From: Megachile rotundata
Taxonomy: Eukaryota > Arthropoda > Insecta > Hymenoptera > Megachilidae
Length of the DNA: 64,000 bases
Assembly (NCBI RefSeq): GCF_050947335.1
Contig: NW_027473621.1
Span: 1-64,000 of the forward strand
Direction of reading: 5' to 3'
The position numbers and the translations under genes are program-made. The notes under the pieces were generated by a model that made no database searches, was not told where the DNA came from, and worked only from the letters and a program-made list of their open reading frames with translations. This document shows, one piece after another, positions 9,936 through 26,200 of the stretch (the stretch's first letter is position 1; every line of letters begins with the position of its first letter).

Positions 9936-12900
9936 CTTATTACTCATATTATTGTCAATCTAACTCATATTATTAGCCATATTATGCTTATATGATCGAT
10001 AGAACGACAATTACTATACTCATTACTCTTATTATTATCAATCTAACTCATATTATTAGCCATATTATGCTTATATGATCGATAGGACGACAATTACTAT
10101 ACATATTACTCTTACTATTATCAATCTAACTCATATTATTAACCATATTATGCTTATGTGACCGATAGAACGACAATTACTATACTTATTACTCTTATTA
10201 TTATCAATCTAACTCATATTATTAGCCATATTATGCTTATATGATCGATAGGACGACAATTACTATACATATTACTCTTACTATTATCAATCTAACTCAT
10301 ATTATTAACCATATTATGCTTATGTGACCGATAGAACGACAATTACTATACTTATTACTCTTATTATTATCAATCTAACTCATATTATTAGCCATATTAT
10401 GCTAATATGATCAATAGAACGACATTTACTATACTCATTGCTCTTATTATTATCAATCTAACTCATATTATTAGCCATATTATGCAAATATGATCGATAG
10501 AACGACAATTACTATACTTATTACTCTTATTATTATCGATCTAACTCATATTATTAGCCATATTATGCTTATATGATCGATTGGACGTCAAGTACTATAC
10601 TTATTACTCTTATTATTATCAATCTAACTCATATTATTAGCCATATTATGCTTATATGATCGACAGAACGACAACTACTATACCTATTGGTCTTATCATT
10701 ATCAATTAACTCATATTATTAGCCATATTATGCTTATATGATCGATAGGACGACAATTACTATACATATTACTCTTATTATTATCAATCTAACTCATATT
10801 ATTAACCATATTATGCTTATGTGATCGATAGAACGACAATTACTATACTTATTAGTCTTATCATTTTCAATTAACTCATATTATTAGCCATATTATGCTT
10901 ATGTGATCGATAGGACGACAATTACTATACTTATTACTCTTATTATTATCAATCTAACTCATATTATTAGCCATATTATGCTTATATGATCGATGGAACG
11001 ATAATTACTATACTCACTACTCTTATTATTATCAATCTAACTCATATTATTAGCCATATTATGCAAATATGATCGATAGAAGGCCAATTACTATACTTAT
11101 TACTCTTATTATTATCAATCTAACTCATATTATTAGCCATATTATGCTTATATGATCGATAGAACGACAATTACTATACTCACTACTCTTATTATTATCA
11201 ATCTAACTCATATTATTAGCCATATTATGCTTATATGATCGATAGAACGACAATTACTATACTCACTACTCTTATTATTAACAATCTAACAGATATTATT
11301 AGCCATAATATGCTTATATGATCGATAGAACGACAATTACTATACTTATTACACTCACTATTATCAATCTAACTCATATTATTAGCCATATTATGCTTAT
11401 ATTATCGATAGGACGACAATTACTATACTTATTACTCTTATTATTACCAATCTAACTCATATTATTCGCCATATTATGCTAATATGATCGACAGAACGAC
11501 AATTACTATACTTATTACACTCACTATTATCAATCTAACTCATATTATTAACCATATTATGCAGATATGATCAATAGAACGACAATCACTATACTCACTA
11601 CTCTTATTATTATCAACCTAACTCATATTATTAACCATATTATGCTTATATGATCGATAGGACGACAACTACTATACTTATTACTCTTATTATTGTCAAT
11701 CTAACTCATATTATTAGCCATAATATGCTTATATGATCGATAGAACGACAATTACTATACTTATTACTCTTATTATTATCAATCTAACTCATATTATTAG
11801 CCATATTATGCTAATATGATCAATAGAACGACATTTACTATACTCATTACTCTTATTATTATCAATCTAACTCATATTATTAGCCATATTATGCAAATAT
11901 GATCGATAGAACGACAATTACTATACTTATTACTCTTATTATTATCAATCTAACTCATATTATTAGCCATATTATGCTTATATGATCGACAGAACGACAA
12001 TTACTATTCTTATTGCACTCCCTGTTATCAATCTAACTCATATTATTAACCATATTATGCTTATATGATCGGTAGAACGATAATTACTATACTTATTACT
12101 CTTATTATTATCAATCCAACTCATATTATTAGCCATATTATGCTTATATGATCGATAGAACGACAATTACTATACTTCTTACTCTTATTTTTATCAATCT
12201 CACTCATATTATGAGCCATATTATGCTTATACGATCGACAGAACGACAATTACTATACTTATTACACTCACTATTATCAATATAACTCATATTATTAACC
12301 ATATTATGCAGATATGATCCATTGAACGACAATTACTATACTCATTTCTCTTATTGTTATCAATCTAACCAATATTATTAACCATATTGTGCAAATATGA
12401 TCGATAGAACGACAATTACTATACTCATTACTCTTATTATTATCAATCTAACTCATATTATTAGCCATATTATGCTTATATGATCGATTGTACGAAAATT
12501 ACTATACTCATTACTCTTATTATTAACAATCTAACTCTTATTGTTAGCCATATTATGCTTATATGATCGACAGAACGACAATTGCTATTCTTATTACACT
12601 CCCTGTTATCAATCTAACTCATATTATTAACCATATTATGCTTATATGATCGGTAGAACGATAATTACTATACCTATTACTCTTATTATTATCGATCTAA
12701 CTCATATTATTAGCCATATTATGCTTATATGATCGATAGAACGACAATTACTATACCCATTACTCTTATTATTATCAACCTAACTCATATTATTAGCCAT
12801 ATTATGCTTATATGATCGATAGGACGACAATTACTATACTTATTACACTCACTATTATCAATCTAACTCATATTATTAGCCATATTATGCTTATGTGATC

Positions 12901-12974
12901 GATAGAACGACAATTACTATACGTATTACTCTTATTATTATCAATCTAACTCATATTATTAGCCATATTATGCT
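9513..12974. repeat. Long-range block A1, colinear with 59,041-62,585
   Basis: The order of subtypes matches 59,041-62,585 almost without change. Offsets are 49,528 bp at GATCGCTAC (9,662/59,190), then 49,445 at GTGACC (10,158/59,603), then 49,611 at GAAGGCC (11,081/60,692). The steps are one monomer lost and two gained on the right-hand side. Private variants shared by both include GAAGGCCAATT, TAACAGATATT with CATAATATG (near 11,290/60,900) and GATCGATTGTACG. One substitution is GATCCATTG (about 12,317) against GATCGATTG (about 61,928). Confidence 0.88.
10038..10369. repeat. Two-monomer (166 bp) tandem duplication
   Basis: The dimer at 10,038-10,203 (GATAGGAC / TATACATATTACTCTTAC, then TTAACC / GTGACCGATAG) is repeated directly at 10,204-10,369. 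The same doubled dimer is at 59,483-59,814, so the duplication happened before the two distant blocks separated. A single-dose version lies at about 5,513-5,640 and 8,914-9,041 (with GTGATCG), which is probably the earlier state. Confidence 0.88.
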
Positions 12975-13106
12975 TATATGATCGACAGAACGACAATTAC
13001 TATTCTTATTACACTCCCTGTTGTCAATCTAACTCATATTATTAACCATATTATGCTTATATGATCGATAGAACGACAATTACTATACTTATTAGTCTTA
13101 TCATTA

Positions 13107-16100
13107 TCAATTAACTCATATTATTAGCCATATTATGCTTATGTGATCGATAGGACGACAATTACTATACTTATTACTCTTATTATTATCAAACTAACTC
13201 ATATTATTAGCCATATTATGCTTATATGATCTATAGAACGACAATTACTATACTCACTACTCTTATTATTATCCATCTAACTCATATTATTAGCCATATT
13301 ATGCTTATATGATCGACAGAACGACAATAACTATTCTTATTACACTCCCTGTTGTCAATCTAACTCATATTATTAACCATATTATGCTTATATGATCGGT
13401 AGAACGATAATTACTATACTTATTACTCTTATTATTATCAATCTAACTCATATTATTAGCCATATTATGCTTATATGATCGATAGAACGACAATTACTAT
13501 ACTCATTACTCTTATTATTATCAATCTAACTCATATTATTAGCCATATTATGCTTATATGATCGATAGGACGACAATTACTATACTTATTACACTCACTA
13601 TTATCAATCTAACTCGTATTAGTAACCATATTATGCACATATGATCGATAGAGCGTCAATTACTATAATCACTACTCTTTTTGTTATCAATCTAACTCAT
13701 ATTATTAGCCATATTATGCTTATATTATCGATAGGACGAAAATTACTATACTTATTACTCTTATTATTATCAATGTAACTCATATTATTAACCATATTAT
13801 GCAAATATGATCGATAGAACGACAATAACTATACTCATTACTCTTATTATTATCAATTAACTCATATTATTAGGCATATTATGCTTATGTGATCGAAGGA
13901 ACGATAATTACTATACTTATAACTCTTATTATTAGCAACCTAACTCATATTATTAACCATATTATGCTTATATGATCGATAGGACGACAACTACTATACT
14001 TATTACTCTTATTATTGTCAATCTAACTCATATTATTAGTCATATTATGCTTGTATGATCGATAGAACGACAATTACTATACTCACTACTCTTATTATTA
14101 TCAATCTAACTCATATTATTAGCAATATTATGCTTATATGATCGATAGAACCATAATTACTATACTTATTACTCTTATTATTATCAATCCAACTCATATT
14201 ATTAGCCATATTATGCTTATATGATCGATAGAACGACAATTACTATACTTATTACTCTTATTTTTATCAATCTCACTCATATTATGAGCCATATTATGCT
14301 TATACGATCGACAGAACGACAAGTACTATACTTATTACACTCACTATTATCAATATAACTCACATTATGAACCATATTATGCAGATATGATCAATAGAAC
14401 GACAATCACTATACTCACTACTCTTATTATTATCAATCTAGCTCATATTATTACACATATTATGCTTATATGATCGATAGAACGACAATTACCATACTTA
14501 TTACTCTTATTATTATCAATCCAACTCATATTTTTAGCCATATTATGCTTATATGATCGACAGAACGACAATTACTATTCTTATTGCACTCCCTGTTATC
14601 AATCTAACTCATATTATTAACCATATTATGCTTATATGATCGGTAGAACGATAATTACTATACTTATTACTCTTATTATTATCAATCCAACTCATATTAT
14701 TAGCCATATTATGCTTATATGATCGATAGAACGACAATTACTATACTTCTTACTCTTATTTTTATCAATCTCACTCATATTATGAGCCATATTATGCTTA
14801 TACGATCGACAGAACGACAATTACTATACTTATTACACTCACTATTATCAATATAACTCATATTATTAACCATATTATGCAGATATGATCGATAGAACGA
14901 CAATTACTATACTCATTTCTCTTATTGTTATCAATCTAACTAATATTATTAACCATATTGAGCAAATATGATCGATAGAACGACAATTACTATACTCATT
15001 ACTCTTATTATTATCAATCTAACTCATATTATTAGCCATATTATGCTTATATGATCGATTGAACGAAAATTACTATACTCATTACTCTTATTATTAACAA
15101 TCTAACTCTTATTGTTAGCCATATTATGCTTATATGATCGACAGAACGACAATTACTATACTTATTACACTCACTATTATCAATCTAACTCATATTATTA
15201 GCCATATTATGCTTATGTGATCGATAGAACGACAATTACTATACGTATTACTCTTATCATTATCAATCTAACTCATATTATTAGCCATATTATGCTTATG
15301 TGATCGACAGAACGACAATTACTATACTTATTACACTCACTATTATCAACCTAACTCATATTATTAACCATATTATGCTTATATGATCGATAGAACGACA
15401 ATTACTATACCCATTACTCTTATTATTATCAATCTAACTCATATTATTAGCCATATTAAGCTTATATGATCGACAGAACGACAATTACTATTCTTATTAC
15501 ACTCCCTGTTAACAATGTAACTAATATTATTAACCATATTATGCAAATATGATCGATAGCACGACAATTACTATTCTCATTACTCTTATTATTATCAATC
15601 TAACTCATATTATTAGCCATATTATGCTTATATGATCGATAGAACGACAAATACTATACTCATTACTCTTATCATTAACAATCTAACTCTTATTATTAGC
15701 CATATTATGCTTATATGATCGTTAGAACGACAATTACTATACTCACTACTCTTATTATTAACAATCTAACTCATATTATTAGCCATAATATGCTTATATG
15801 ATCGATAGAACTACAATTACTATACTTATTACACTCACTATTATCAATCTAACTCATATTATTAGCCATATTATGCTTATGTGATCGATAGAACGACAAT
15901 TACTATACTTATTACTCTTATTATTATCAATCTAACTCATATTATTCGCCATATTATGCTTATATAGTCGACAGAACGACAATTACTATACTTATTACAC
16001 TCACTATTATCAATCTAACTCATATTATGAACCATATTATGCAGATATGATCAATAGAACGACAATCACTATACTCACTACTCTTATTATTATCAATCTA

Positions 16101-16341
16101 GCTCATATTATTACACATATTATGCTTATATGATCGATAGAACGACAATTACCATACTTATTACTCTTATTATTATCAATCCAACTCATATTTTTAGCCA
16201 TATTATGCTTATATGATCGACAGAACGACAATTACTATTCTTATTACACTCCCTGTTGTCAATCTAACTCATATTATTAACCATATTATGCTTATATGAT
16301 CGATAGAACGACAATTACTATACTTATTAGTCTTATCATTA
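13107..16341. repeat. Nested 39-monomer repeat, copy 1 (3,235 bp)
   Basis: Within the 8.6-kb unit, markers recur at 3,235 bp (GATCTATAG 13,231/16,466; 39 monomers) and then 3,318 bp (CTCGTATTAG 13,613/16,931; GTAACTAAT 15,517/18,835; 40 monomers). Copy 2 gained one GATAGGAC monomer near 16,550. I anchored copies at lineage-1 82-bp units (13107, 16342, 19660). Private variants kept in both include GAACCATAATT, GACAAGTACTATAC, ATTGAGCAAATATG and TATAGTCGACAG. Confidence 0.85.
13853..13934. repeat. 82-bp monomer, lineage 2 (TTAGGCATATT context), 6 copies
   Basis: This monomer has the same TCAATTAAC deletion but a different background: the preceding monomer ends CTCTTATTATTA, and the short unit itself reads TTAGGCATATTATGCTTATGTGATCGAAGGAACG. 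Copies start at 13853, 17171, 22480, 25217, 29696 and 63050. All lie in copies of the same large repeat. Either the deletion arose twice at one site, or the variant passed between backgrounds by exchange. Confidence 0.9.
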
Positions 16342-19300
16342 TCAATTAACTCATATTATTAGCCATATTATGCTTATGTGATCGATAGGACGACAATTAC
16401 TATACTTATTACTCTTATTATTATCAAACTAACTCATATTATTAGCCATATTATGCTTATATGATCTATAGAACGACAATTACTATACTCACTACTCTTA
16501 TTATTATCCATCTAACTCATATTATTAGCCATATTATGCTTATATGATCGATAGGACGACAATTACTATACTTATTACTCTTATTATTATCAATCTAACT
16601 CATATTATTAGCCATATTATGCTTATATGATCGACAGAACGACAATTACTATTCTTATTACACTCCCTGTTGTCAATCTAACTCATATTATTAACCATAT
16701 TATGCTTATATGATCGGTAGAACGATAATTACTATACTTATTACTCTTATTATTATCAATCTAACTCATATTATTAGCCATATTATGCTTATATGATCGA
16801 TAGAACGACAATTACTATACTCATTACTCTTATTATTATCAATCTAACTCATATTATTAGCCATATTATGCTTATATGATCGATAGGACGACAATTACTA
16901 TACTTATTACACTCACTATTATCAATCTAACTCGTATTAGTAACCATATTATGCATATATGATCGATAGAGCGTCAATTACTATAATCACTACTCTTTTT
17001 GTTATCAATCTAACTCATATTATTAGCCATATTATGCTTATATTATCGATAGGACGAAAATTACTATACTTATAACTCTTATTATTATCAATGTAACTCA
17101 TATTATTAACCATATTATGCAAATATGATCGATAGAACGACAATAACTATACTCATTACTCTTATTATTATCAATTAACTCATATTATTAGGCATATTAT
17201 GCTTATGTGATCGAAGGAACGATAATTACTATACTTATAACTCTTATTATTAGCAACCTAACTCATATTATTAACCATATTATGCTTATATGATCGATAG
17301 GACGACAACTACTATACTTATTACTCTTATTATTGTCAATCTAACTCATATTATTAGTCATATTATGCTTGTATGATCGATAGAACGACAATTACTATAC
17401 TCACTACTCTTATTATTATCAATCTAACTCATATTATTAGGAATATTATGCTTATATGATCGATAGAACCATAATTACTATACTTATTACTCTTATTATT
17501 ATCAATCCAACTCATATTATTAGCCATATTATGCTTATATGATCGATAGAACGACAATTACTATACTTATTACTCTTATTTTTATCAATCTCACTCATAT
17601 TATGAGCCATATTATGCTTATACGATCGACAGAACGACAAGTACTATACTTATTACACTCACTATTATCAATATAACTCACATTATGAACCATATTATGC
17701 AGATATGATCAATAGAACGACAATCACTATACTCACTACTCTTATTATTATCAATCTAGCTCATATTATTACACATATTATGCTTATATGATCGATAGAA
17801 CGACAATTACCATACTTATTACTCTTATTATTATCAATCCAACTCATATTTTTAGCCATATTATGCTTATATGATCGACAGAACGACAATTACTATTCTT
17901 ATTGCACTCCCTGTTATCAATCTAACTCATATTATTAACCATATTATGCTTATATGATCGGTAGAACGATAATTACTATACTTATTACTCTTATTATTAT
18001 CAATCCAACTCATATTATTAGCCATATTATGCTTATATGATCGATAGAACGACAATTACTATACTTCTTACTCTTATTTTTATCAATCTCACTCATATTA
18101 TGAGCCATATTATGCTTATACGATCGACAGAACGACAATTACTATACTTATTACACTCACTATTATCAATATAACTCATATTATTAACCATATTATGCAG
18201 ATATGATCGATAGAACGACAATTACTATACTCATTTCTCTTATTGTTATCAATCTAACTAATATTATTAACCATATTGAGCAAATATGATCGATAGAACG
18301 ACAATTACTATACTCATTACTCTTATTATTATCAATCTAACTCATATTATTAGCCATATTATGCTTATATGATCGATTGAACGAAAATTACTATACTCAT
18401 TACTCTTATTATTAACAATCTAACTCTTATTGTTAGCCATATTATGCTTATATGATCGACAGAACGACAATTACTATACTTATTACACTCACTATTATCA
18501 ATCTAACTCATATTATTAGCCATATTATGCTTATGTGATCGATAGAACGACAATTACTATACGTATTACTCTTATTATTATCAATCTAACTCATATTATT
18601 AGCCATATTATGCTTATGTGATCGACAGAACGACAATTACTATACTTATTACACTCACTATTATCAACCTAACTCATATTATTAACCATATTATGCTTAT
18701 ATGATCGATAGAACGACAATTACTATACCCATTACTCTTATTATTATCAATCTAACTCATATTATTAGCCATATTAAGCTTATATGATCGACAGAACGAC
18801 AATTACTATTCTTATTACACTCCCTGTTATCAATGTAACTAATATTATTAACCATATTATGCAAATATGATCGATAGCACGACAATTACTATTCTCATTA
18901 CTCTTATTATTATCAATCTAACTCATATTATTAGCCATATTATGCTTATATGATCGATAGAACGACAAATACTATACTCATTACTCTTATCATTAACAAT
19001 CTAACTCTTATTATTAGCCATATTATGCTTATATGATCGTTAGAACGACAATTACTATACTCACTACTCTTATTATTAACAATCTAACTCATATTATTAG
19101 CCATAATATGCTTATATGATCGATAGAACTACAATTGCTATACTTATTACACTCACTATTATCAATCTAACTCATATTATTAGCCATATTATGCTTATGT
19201 GATCGATAGAACGACAATTACTATACTTATTACTCTTATTATTATCAATCTAACTCATATTATTCGCCATATTATGCTTATATAGTCGACAGAACGACAA

Positions 19301-19659
19301 TTACTATACTTATTACACTCACTATTATCAATCTAACTCATATTATGAACCATATTATGCAGATATGATCAATAGAACGACAATCACTATACTCACTACT
19401 CTTATTATTATCAATCTAGCTCATATTATTACACATATTATGCTTATATGATCGATAGAACGACAATTACCATACTTATTACTCTTATTATTATCAATCC
19501 AACTCATATTTTTAGCCATATTATGCTTATATGATCGACAGAACGACAATTACTATTCTTATTACACTCCCTGTTGTCAATCTAACTCATATTATTAACC
19601 ATATTATGCTTATATGATCGATAGAACGACAATTACTATACTTATTAGTCTTATCATTA
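16342..19659. repeat. Nested 40-monomer repeat, copy 2 (3,318 bp)
   Basis: This is the second copy of the nested repeat and runs straight into a partial third copy at 19,660. It differs from copy 1 by one added monomer and scattered substitutions, for example TTAGGAATATT (about 17,440) against TTAGCAATATT, TGCATATATG (about 16,952) against TGCACATATG, and TTATCAATG against TTAACAATG before GTAACTAAT. These sites also track in the second 8.6-kb copy (24,978 TGCATATATG), so they predate the 8.6-kb duplication. Confidence 0.85.
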
Positions 19660-20239
19660 TCAATTAACTCATATTATTAGCCATATTATGCTTATGTGAT
19701 CGATAGGACGACAATTACTATACTTATTACTCTTATTATTATCAAACTAACTCAAATTATTAGCCATATTATGCTTATATAATCTATAGAACGACAATTA
19801 CTATACTCACTACTCTTATTATTATCCATCTAACTCATATTATTAACCATATTATGCTTATATGATCGATAGAACGACAATTACTATACCCATTACTCTT
19901 ATTATTATCAATCTAACTCATATTATTAGCCATATTAAGCTTATATGATCGACAGAACGACAATTACTATTCTTATTACACTCCCTGTTATCAATGTAAC
20001 TAATATTATTAACCATATTATGCAAATATGATCGATAGCACGACAATTACTATTCTCATTACTCTTATTATTATCAATCTAACTCATATTATTAGCCATA
20101 TTATGCTTATATGATCGATAGAACGACAAATACTATACTCATTACTCTTATCATTAACAATCTAACTCTTATTATTAGCCATATTATGCTTATATGATCG
20201 TTAGAACGACAATTACTATACTCACTACTCTTATTATTA
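18835..20239. repeat. 14-monomer (1,161 bp) local repeat inside the 8.6-kb unit
   Basis: GTAACTAATATT followed by GATAGCACG occurs at 18,835 and 19,996, an offset of 1,161 bp (14 monomers with one 82-bp member). The same pair is at 26,881 and 28,042 in copy 2, with identical spacing. In copy 2 the repeated run goes further, to GATCTATAG at 27,830 and 28,991, and then continues into the third partial copy. Confidence 0.82.
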
Positions 20240-23200
20240 ACAACCTAACTCATATTATTAACCATATTATGCTTATATGATCGATAGGACGACAACTACT
20301 ATACTTATTACTCTTATTATTGTCAATCTAACTCATATTATTAGCCATAATATGCTTATATGATCGATAGAACGACAATTACTATACTTATTACTCTTAT
20401 TATTATCAATCTAACTCATATTATTAGCCATATTATGCTAATATGATCAATAGAACGACATTTACTATACTCATTACTCTTATTATTATCAATCTAACTC
20501 ATATTATTAGCCATATTATGCAAATATGATCGATAGAACGACAATTACTATACTTATTACTCTTATTATTATCAATCTAACTCATATTATTAGCCATATT
20601 ATGCTTATATGATCGACAGAACGACAATTACTATTCTTATTGCACTCCCTGTTATCAATCTAACTCATATTATTAACCATATTATGCTTATATGATCGGT
20701 AGAACGATAATTACTATACTTATTACTCTTATTATTATCAATCCAACTCATATTATTAGCCATATTATGCTTATATGATCGATAGAACGACAATTACTAT
20801 ACTTCTTACTCTTATTTTTATCAATCTCACTCATATTATGAGCCATATTATGCTTATACGATCGACAGAACGACAATTACTATACTTATTACACTCACTA
20901 TTATCAATATAACTCATATTATTAACCATATTATGCAGATATGATCGATTGAACGACAATTACTATACTCATTTCTCTTATTGTTATCAATCTAACCAAT
21001 ATTATTAACCATATTGTGCAAATATGATCGATAGAACGACAATTACTATACTCATTACTCTTATTATTATCAATCTAACTCATATTATTAGCCATATTAT
21101 GCTTATATGATCGATTGTACGAAAATTACTATACTCATTACTCTTATTATTAACAATCTAACTCTTATTGTTAGCCATATTATGCTTATATGATCGACAG
21201 AACGACAATTGCTATTCTTATTACACTCCCTGTTATCAATCTAACTCATATTATTAACCATATTATGCTTATATGATCGGTAGAACGATAATTACTATAC
21301 CTATTACTCTTATTATTATCGATCTAACTCATATTATTAGCCATATTATGCTTATATGATCGATAGAACGACAATTACTATACCCATTACTCTTATTATT
21401 ATCAACCTAACTCATATTATTAGCCATATTATGCTTATATGATCGATAGGACGACAATTACTATACTTATTACACTCACTATTATCAATCTAACTCATAT
21501 TATTAGCCATATTATGCTTATGTGATCGATAGAACGACAATTACTATACGTATTACTCTTATTATTATCAATCTAACTCATATTATTAGCCATATTATGC
21601 TTATATGATCGACAGAACGACAATTACTATTCTTATTACACTCCCTGTTGTCAATCTAACTCATATTATTAACCATATTATGCTTATATGATCGATAGAA
21701 CGACAATTACTATACTTATTAGTCTTATCATTATCAATTAACTCATATTATTAGCCATATTATGCTTATGTGATCGATAGGACGACAATTACTATACTTA
21801 TTACTCTTATTATTATCAAACTAACTCATATTATTAGCCATATTATGCTTATATGATCTATAGAACGACAATTACTATACTCACTACTCTTATTATTATC
21901 CATCTAACTCATATTATTAGCCATATTATGCTTATATGATCGACAGAACGACAATAACTATTCTTATTACACTCCCTGTTGTCAATCTAACTCATATTAT
22001 TAACCATATTATGCTTATATGATCGGTAGAACGATAATTACTATACTTATTACTCTTATTATTATCAATCTAACTCATATTATTAGCCATATTATGCTTA
22101 TATGATCGATAGAACGACAATTACTATACTCATTACTCTTATTATTATCAATCTAACTCATATTATTAGCCATATTATGCTTATATGATCGATAGGACGA
22201 CAATTACTATACTTATTACACTCACTATTATCAATCTAACTCGTATTAGTAACCATATTATGCACATATGATCGATAGAGCGTCAATTACTATAATCACT
22301 ACTCTTTTTGTTATCAATCTAACTCATATTATTAGCCATATTATGCTTATATTATCGATAGGACGAAAATTACTATACTTATTACTCTTATTATTATCAA
22401 TGTAACTCATATTATTAACCATATTATGCAAATATGATCGATAGAACGACAATAACTATACTCATTACTCTTATTATTATCAATTAACTCATATTATTAG
22501 GCATATTATGCTTATGTGATCGAAGGAACGATAATTACTATACTTATAACTCTTATTATTAGCAACCTAACTCATATTATTAACCATATTATGCTTATAT
22601 GATCGATAGGACGACAACTACTATACTTATTACTCTTATTATTGTCAATCTAACTCATATTATTAGTCATATTATGCTTGTATGATCGATAGAACGACAA
22701 TTACTATACTCACTACTCTTATTATTATCAATCTAACTCATATTATTAGCAATATTATGCTTATATGATCGATAGAACCATAATTACTATACTTATTACT
22801 CTTATTATTATCAATCCAACTCATATTATTAGCCATATTATGCTTATATGATCGATAGAACGACAATTACTATACTTATTACTCTTATTTTTATCAATCT
22901 CACTCATATTATGAGCCATATTATGCTTATACGATCGACAGAACGACAAGTACTATACTTATTACACTCACTATTATCAATATAACTCACATTATGAACC
23001 ATATTATGCAGATATGATCAATAGAACGACAATCACTATACTCACTACTCTTATTATTATCAATCTAGCTCATATTATTACACATATTATGCTTATATGA
23101 TCGATAGAACGACAATTACCATACTTATTACTCTTATTATTATCAATCCAACTCATATTTTTAGCCATATTATGCTTATATGATCGACAGAACGACAATT

Positions 23201-26200
23201 ACTATTCTTATTGCACTCCCTGTTATCAATCTAACTCATATTATTAGCCATATTATGCTTATGTGATCGATAGAACGACAATTACTATACGTATTACTCT
23301 TATCATTATCAATCTAACTCATATTATTAGCCATATTATGCTTATGTGATCGACAGAACGACAATTACTATACTTATTACACTCACTATTATCAACCTAA
23401 CTCATATTATTAACCATATTATGCTTATATGATCGATAGAACGACAATTACTATACCCATTACTCTTATTATTATCAATCTAACTCATATTATTAGCCAT
23501 ATTAAGCTTATATGATCGACAGAACGACAATTACTATTCTTATTACACTCCCTGTTAACAATGTAACTAATATTATTAACCATATTATGCAAATATGATC
23601 GATAGCACGACAATTACTATTCTCATTACTCTTATTATTATCAATCTAACTCATATTATTAGCCATATTATGCTTATATGATCGATAGAACGACAAATAC
23701 TATACTCATTACTCTTATCATTAACAATCTAACTCTTATTATTAGCCATATTATGCTTATATGATCGTTAGAACGACAATTACTATACTCACTACTCTTA
23801 TTATTAACAATCTAACTCATATTATTAGCCATAATATGCTTATATGATCGATAGAACTACAATTACTATACTTATTACACTCACTATTATCAATCTAACT
23901 CATATTATTAGCCATATTATGCTTATGTGATCGATAGAACGACAATTACTATACTTATTACTCTTATTATTATCAATCTAACTCATATTATTCGCCATAT
24001 TATGCTTATATAGTCGACAGAACGACAATTACTATACTTATTACACTCACTATTATCAATCTAACTCATATTATGAACCATATTATGCAGATATGATCAA
24101 TAGAACGACAATCACTATACTCACTACTCTTATTATTATCAATCTAGCTCATATTATTACACATATTATGCTTATATGATCGATAGAACGACAATTACCA
24201 TACTTATTACTCTTATTATTATCAATCCAACTCATATTTTTAGCCATATTATGCTTATATGATCGACAGAACGACAATTACTATTCTTATTACACTCCCT
24301 GTTGTCAATCTAACTCATATTATTAACCATATTATGCTTATATGATCGATAGAACGACAATTACTATACTTATTAGTCTTATCATTATCAATTAACTCAT
24401 ATTATTAGCCATATTATGCTTATGTGATCGATAGGACGACAATTACTATACTTATTACTCTTATTATTATCAAACTAACTCATATTATTAGCCATATTAT
24501 GCTTATATGATCTATAGAACGACAATTACTATACTCACTACTCTTATTATTATCCATCTAACTCATATTATTAGCCATATTATGCTTATATGATCGATAG
24601 GACGACAATTACTATACTTATTACTCTTATTATTATCAATCTAACTCATATTATTAGCCATATTATGCTTATATGATCGACAGAACGACAATTACTATTC
24701 TTATTACACTCCCTGTTGTCAATCTAACTCATATTATTAACCATATTATGCTTATATGATCGGTAGAACGATAATTACTATACTTATTACTCTTATTATT
24801 ATCAATCTAACTCATATTATTAGCCATATTATGCTTATATGATCGATAGAACGACAATTACTATACTCATTACTCTTATTATTATCAATCTAACTCATAT
24901 TATTAGCCATATTATGCTTATATGATCGATAGGACGACAATTACTATACTTATTACACTCACTATTATCAATCTAACTCGTATTAGTAACCATATTATGC
25001 ATATATGATCGATAGAGCGTCAATTACTATAATCACTACTCTTTTTGTTATCAATCTAACTCATATTATTAGCCATATTATGCTTATATTATCGATAGGA
25101 CGAAAATTACTATACTTATTACTCTTATTATTATCAATGTAACTCATATTATTAACCATATTATGCAAATATGATCGATAGAACGACAATAACTATACTC
25201 ATTACTCTTATTATTATCAATTAACTCATATTATTAGGCATATTATGCTTATGTGATCGAAGGAACGATAATTACTATACTTATAACTCTTATTATTAGC
25301 AACCTAACTCATATTATTAACCATATTATGCTTATATGATCGATAGGACGACAACTACTATACTTATTACTCTTATTATTGTCAATCTAACTCATATTAT
25401 TAGTCATATTATGCTTGTATGATCGATAGAACGACAATTACTATACTCACTACTCTTATTATTATCAATCTAACTCATATTATTAGGAATATTATGCTTA
25501 TATGATCGATAGAACCATAATTACTATACTTATTACTCTTATTATTATCAATCCAACTCATATTATTAGCCATATTATGCTTATATGATCGATAGAACGA
25601 CAATTACTATACTTATTACTCTTATTTTTATCAATCTCACTCATATTATGAGCCATATTATGCTTATACGATCGACAGAACGACAAGTACTATACTTATT
25701 ACACTCACTATTATCAATATAACTCACATTATGAACCATATTATGCAGATATGATCAATAGAACGACAATCACTATACTCACTACTCTTATTATTATCAA
25801 TCTAGCTCATATTATTACACATATTATGCTTATATGATCGATAGAACGACAATTACCATACTTATTACTCTTATTATTATCAATCCGACTCATATTTTTA
25901 GCCATATTATGCTTATATGATCGACAGAACGACAATTACTATTCTTATTGCACTCCCTGTTATCAATCTAACTCATATTATTAACCATATTATGCTTATA
26001 TGATCGGTAGAACGATAATTACTATACTTATTACTCTTATTATTATCAATCCAACTCATATTATTAGCCATATTATGCTTATATGATCGATAGAACGACA
26101 ATTACTATACTTCTTACTCTTATTTTTATCAATCTCACTCATATTATGAGCCATATTATGCTTATACGATCGACAGAACGACAATTACTATACTTATTAC

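Larger units (their letters stand above)
11613..20239. repeat. 104-monomer higher-order repeat, copy 1 (8,627 bp)
   Basis: This unit starts at a TCAACCTAAC monomer and spans 104 monomers, five of them 82 bp (13107, 13853, 16342, 17171, 19660). It is followed directly by a second copy at 20,240-28,285. Markers at offset 8,627: TTAACC at 11,634/20,261, GATCTATAG at 13,231/21,858, CTCGTATTAG at 13,613/22,240. From 15,217 onward the offset is 8,046 because copy 2 lacks seven monomers. It contains two copies of a nested 39-40-monomer repeat. At 8.6 kb this is the largest clean tandem HOR in the window. Confidence 0.9.

Noticed and set aside
13613..13760. Extra indel in monomers with CTATAATCACTACTCTTTTTG
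   Set aside because: It looked like a length variant, but it has the same length as CTATACTCACTACTCTTATTG. The changes are substitutions, and the monomer phase before and after agrees.
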